This document shows, piece after piece, positions 62,451 to 64,000 of a stretch of 64,000 bases of DNA. The notes beneath the pieces were generated by a model that saw only the letters and a program-made list of their open reading frames with translations, was not told where the DNA came from and did not search any database. Source of the stretch: Sipunculus nudus (lineage: Eukaryota; Annelida; Sipuncula; Golfingiida; Sipunculidae); NCBI GenBank assembly GCA_026874595.1, contig CM049313.1:55846159-55910158 (forward strand). The letters are read 5' to 3'. How positions within the stretch are numbered: position 1 is the stretch's first letter; each line of letters opens with the position of its first letter. A program made the position numbers and the translations under genes.

Positions 62451-63110
62451 TTGCCTCAAAATGTCCTCTTTGCATTGTATATTGTTACAGATGTCTGTTT
62501 TATTGTCAGCTGTTAGCATGTCTCTTTTATTGTGCGCTGTTGACATTCCGATTCGTGTTTGGCCCAAGCCCTGGGGTTGCTATGCTACAGCGTTCCTTGT
62601 TCCAGCTGGCCGGGTGCGGCCCAAGTGTTAACACAGCGGTCATGCTAGTCTGGGGCTTTCTTGCCTGGCCGAGCTGGGCAGGCCCACATGTGAACCTTGA
62701 TATGCAGAAACACAGCATTTGTTGTTCTAGATGTTTCCTGTAAGGTGTGTACTATTGGTTTCTTTGGATTGTTCAAGAAATGAAAAGTTCTCGGCCCGGG
62801 GTGAGAAGTTATAAATAAGGGGCTGTTTTTTTTTAGAGCTGAGAAGAGAAATATTCCAGCGGACACAGAAGCGTGTAAGTCAGTTGTGGACCTTTTCCGA
62901 TAAGTGCGGCAACTTCAGATTTTCTTCTAAATTAGTGACGGATCTTATTTATTCTTCAGTTTGCTTTCGGGATTATAACAAGAACTTCACTTTGGGATTA
63001 TAACGGATTGATTTTGTGAATGAACTGGACTGTTATTCTCTGAGAAGATTTATGTGAACTGTTCTAAAAAATGCTCTAAAAATATGTTATAAATGAAACA
63101 AATGACAGTG
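62451..63110 (+). promoter_or_regulatory. Candidate promoter or solo LTR with TATA box
   Basis: A GC-richer block at about 62530-62830 is followed by TATAAATA at 62810-62817. An inverted CCAAT (ATTGG) lies at 62754-62758, about 52 bp upstream. A start site would fall near 62840-62850. GTAAGT at 62875-62880 could be a splice donor of a short non-coding first exon. 'gggattataac' is duplicated at about 62969 and 62994. Either a host promoter or a retroelement LTR would explain this. I found no matching second LTR, primer-binding site or coding domain in the window. Confidence 0.35.
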
Positions 63111-64000
63111 GTTTTTCCCACTGTGCTTCCATCTACAAGTTTAAAACCCACAACACCCTGCTCTAAAAATTAAATGAACCAGCAGATCTCAAAGGCCTGC
63201 ATTTGGTGTTTTGGGCTAGTGTCTTGATGGAGATGCATTCACTGAAAACCTATAGAAATCTCAACTTGAACTACATACACCTTGAAAATTAGCTGGAGAA
63301 CTTTCTAGAATTTTGAAAGATTCAGATATTGAAATAGTCAATTTGGACTGTATTAAGCCGGCCAGAAATAAAAAACAAATTTCAAACACTGATATATATT
63401 GCTGACAGACCAATTTAAGGCACATTTTTCTGCATCTTTGAGAGGTATATAGGCACCTGCATGCATCAATGCAAGATGTAATTGCTTGTCAAGTTTTTGT
63501 ATGCCATAGCTGAGTGTACAGGTTATACCTTCTAGTAGTGACTCAGAAATATGACATTTCTACACCAGCCTGAAAGTATGTGGTCCATGATATGATAATC
63601 CATCATAAAAATAGGCAGCTGTAAGAAGAAGACAAGATGAAAGGCTGAAAAATAGCCACAGGCAGGGATAATAGCTATACCTCTTCACTGCTTACTCGGA
63701 TCTTTGAAAACAGAGATATTTCAAGAACTCCTGTCAAAACATGATGTCTAGAAAACATTGTATCTGATTAATTAGGTAGACTCGAGTAAAAAAATTCCAC
63801 ATTATGTCCATGTCTGTTCCTCCTTTGTCCAAGTTTTGTGTCTTACTGTATCAAACATTTAAAAGAGGGTGGTAAAAACATATTATCCCAAGATAAGTTA
63901 TGTATACTATTGACATGATATGATATATGACTTTATACATATGTAATATTTTAGATGGAACAATAGAGAAATATTTTTCTTATTTTGTTTTTGTTTCAAA
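63111..64000. other. AT-rich unique sequence
   Basis: No gene, RNA or repeat recognised to the end of the window. Confidence 0.45.

Overview
The window looks like a stretch of animal (metazoan) nuclear DNA. It is AT-rich and poor in long ORFs, and it holds microsatellites, long G or C homopolymers, SINE-like copies and many interspersed and tandem repeats. The repeat styles (tandem cores with a GGTGGCGCCACC palindrome, a GAGATATGAG motif, a (GACGGACA)n-like tract and a CTAAAA end) remind me of molluscs and other lophotrochozoans, perhaps a bivalve. That is recollection and inference; no gene here fixes the taxon. I found no protein-coding gene, rRNA or intact tRNA that I can defend. The longest ORF is 116 codons, which is expected by chance in AT-rich DNA of this length. 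The window is probably intergenic or a very large intron.

Layout. 0.5-2.4 kb: repeat family A, copy 1 (280-bp tandem units, hairpins at both ends). 5.4-8.8 kb: family C interrupted by a 2-kb transposon with 27-bp terminal inverted repeats. 9.9-11.6 kb: a composite of families B, C and an A end. 12.0-12.3 kb: a PIF/Harbinger-like MITE. 16.4-18.4 kb: family E tandem repeats. 21-22.2 kb and 26.7-27.4 kb: unique GC-richer islands, each with a perfect RFX X-box-like palindrome. 23.3-23.6 and 61.6-61.9 kb: two copies of one tRNA-derived SINE-like repeat. 33.3-36.1 kb: more family C. 37.7-39.6 kb: three unusual inverted-repeat structures, including a 384-bp MITE-like element and a 59-bp-arm palindrome. 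41.6-45.8 kb: a family B element with a complete family A element inserted in it. 48.3-50.8 kb: family A copy 3, then a short family D copy. 51.3-51.95 kb: a CpG-richer island with CCAAT and GC boxes. 52.9-54.8 kb: a family B element without the A insertion, which is the natural empty site. 57.4-60.75 kb: families F and D. 62.4-63.1 kb: a GC-richer, TATA-containing region that may be a promoter or solo LTR.

The most interesting signal is that several repeat families (A, B, D, E, F) differ in sequence but share one internal layout. A GGTGGCGCCACC-type palindrome comes first, an ATGCAAAATTT-like block lies about 50 nt on, and a GAGATATGAG-like block lies about 20-30 nt further. Families A, B and C also have end structures resembling Helitron/Helentron-type non-autonomous elements: subterminal inverted repeats, terminal hairpins, CTAA or CTAG at the hairpin end and insertion in A/T runs. 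Nested insertions with matching empty sites in this same window let the element boundaries be read directly.
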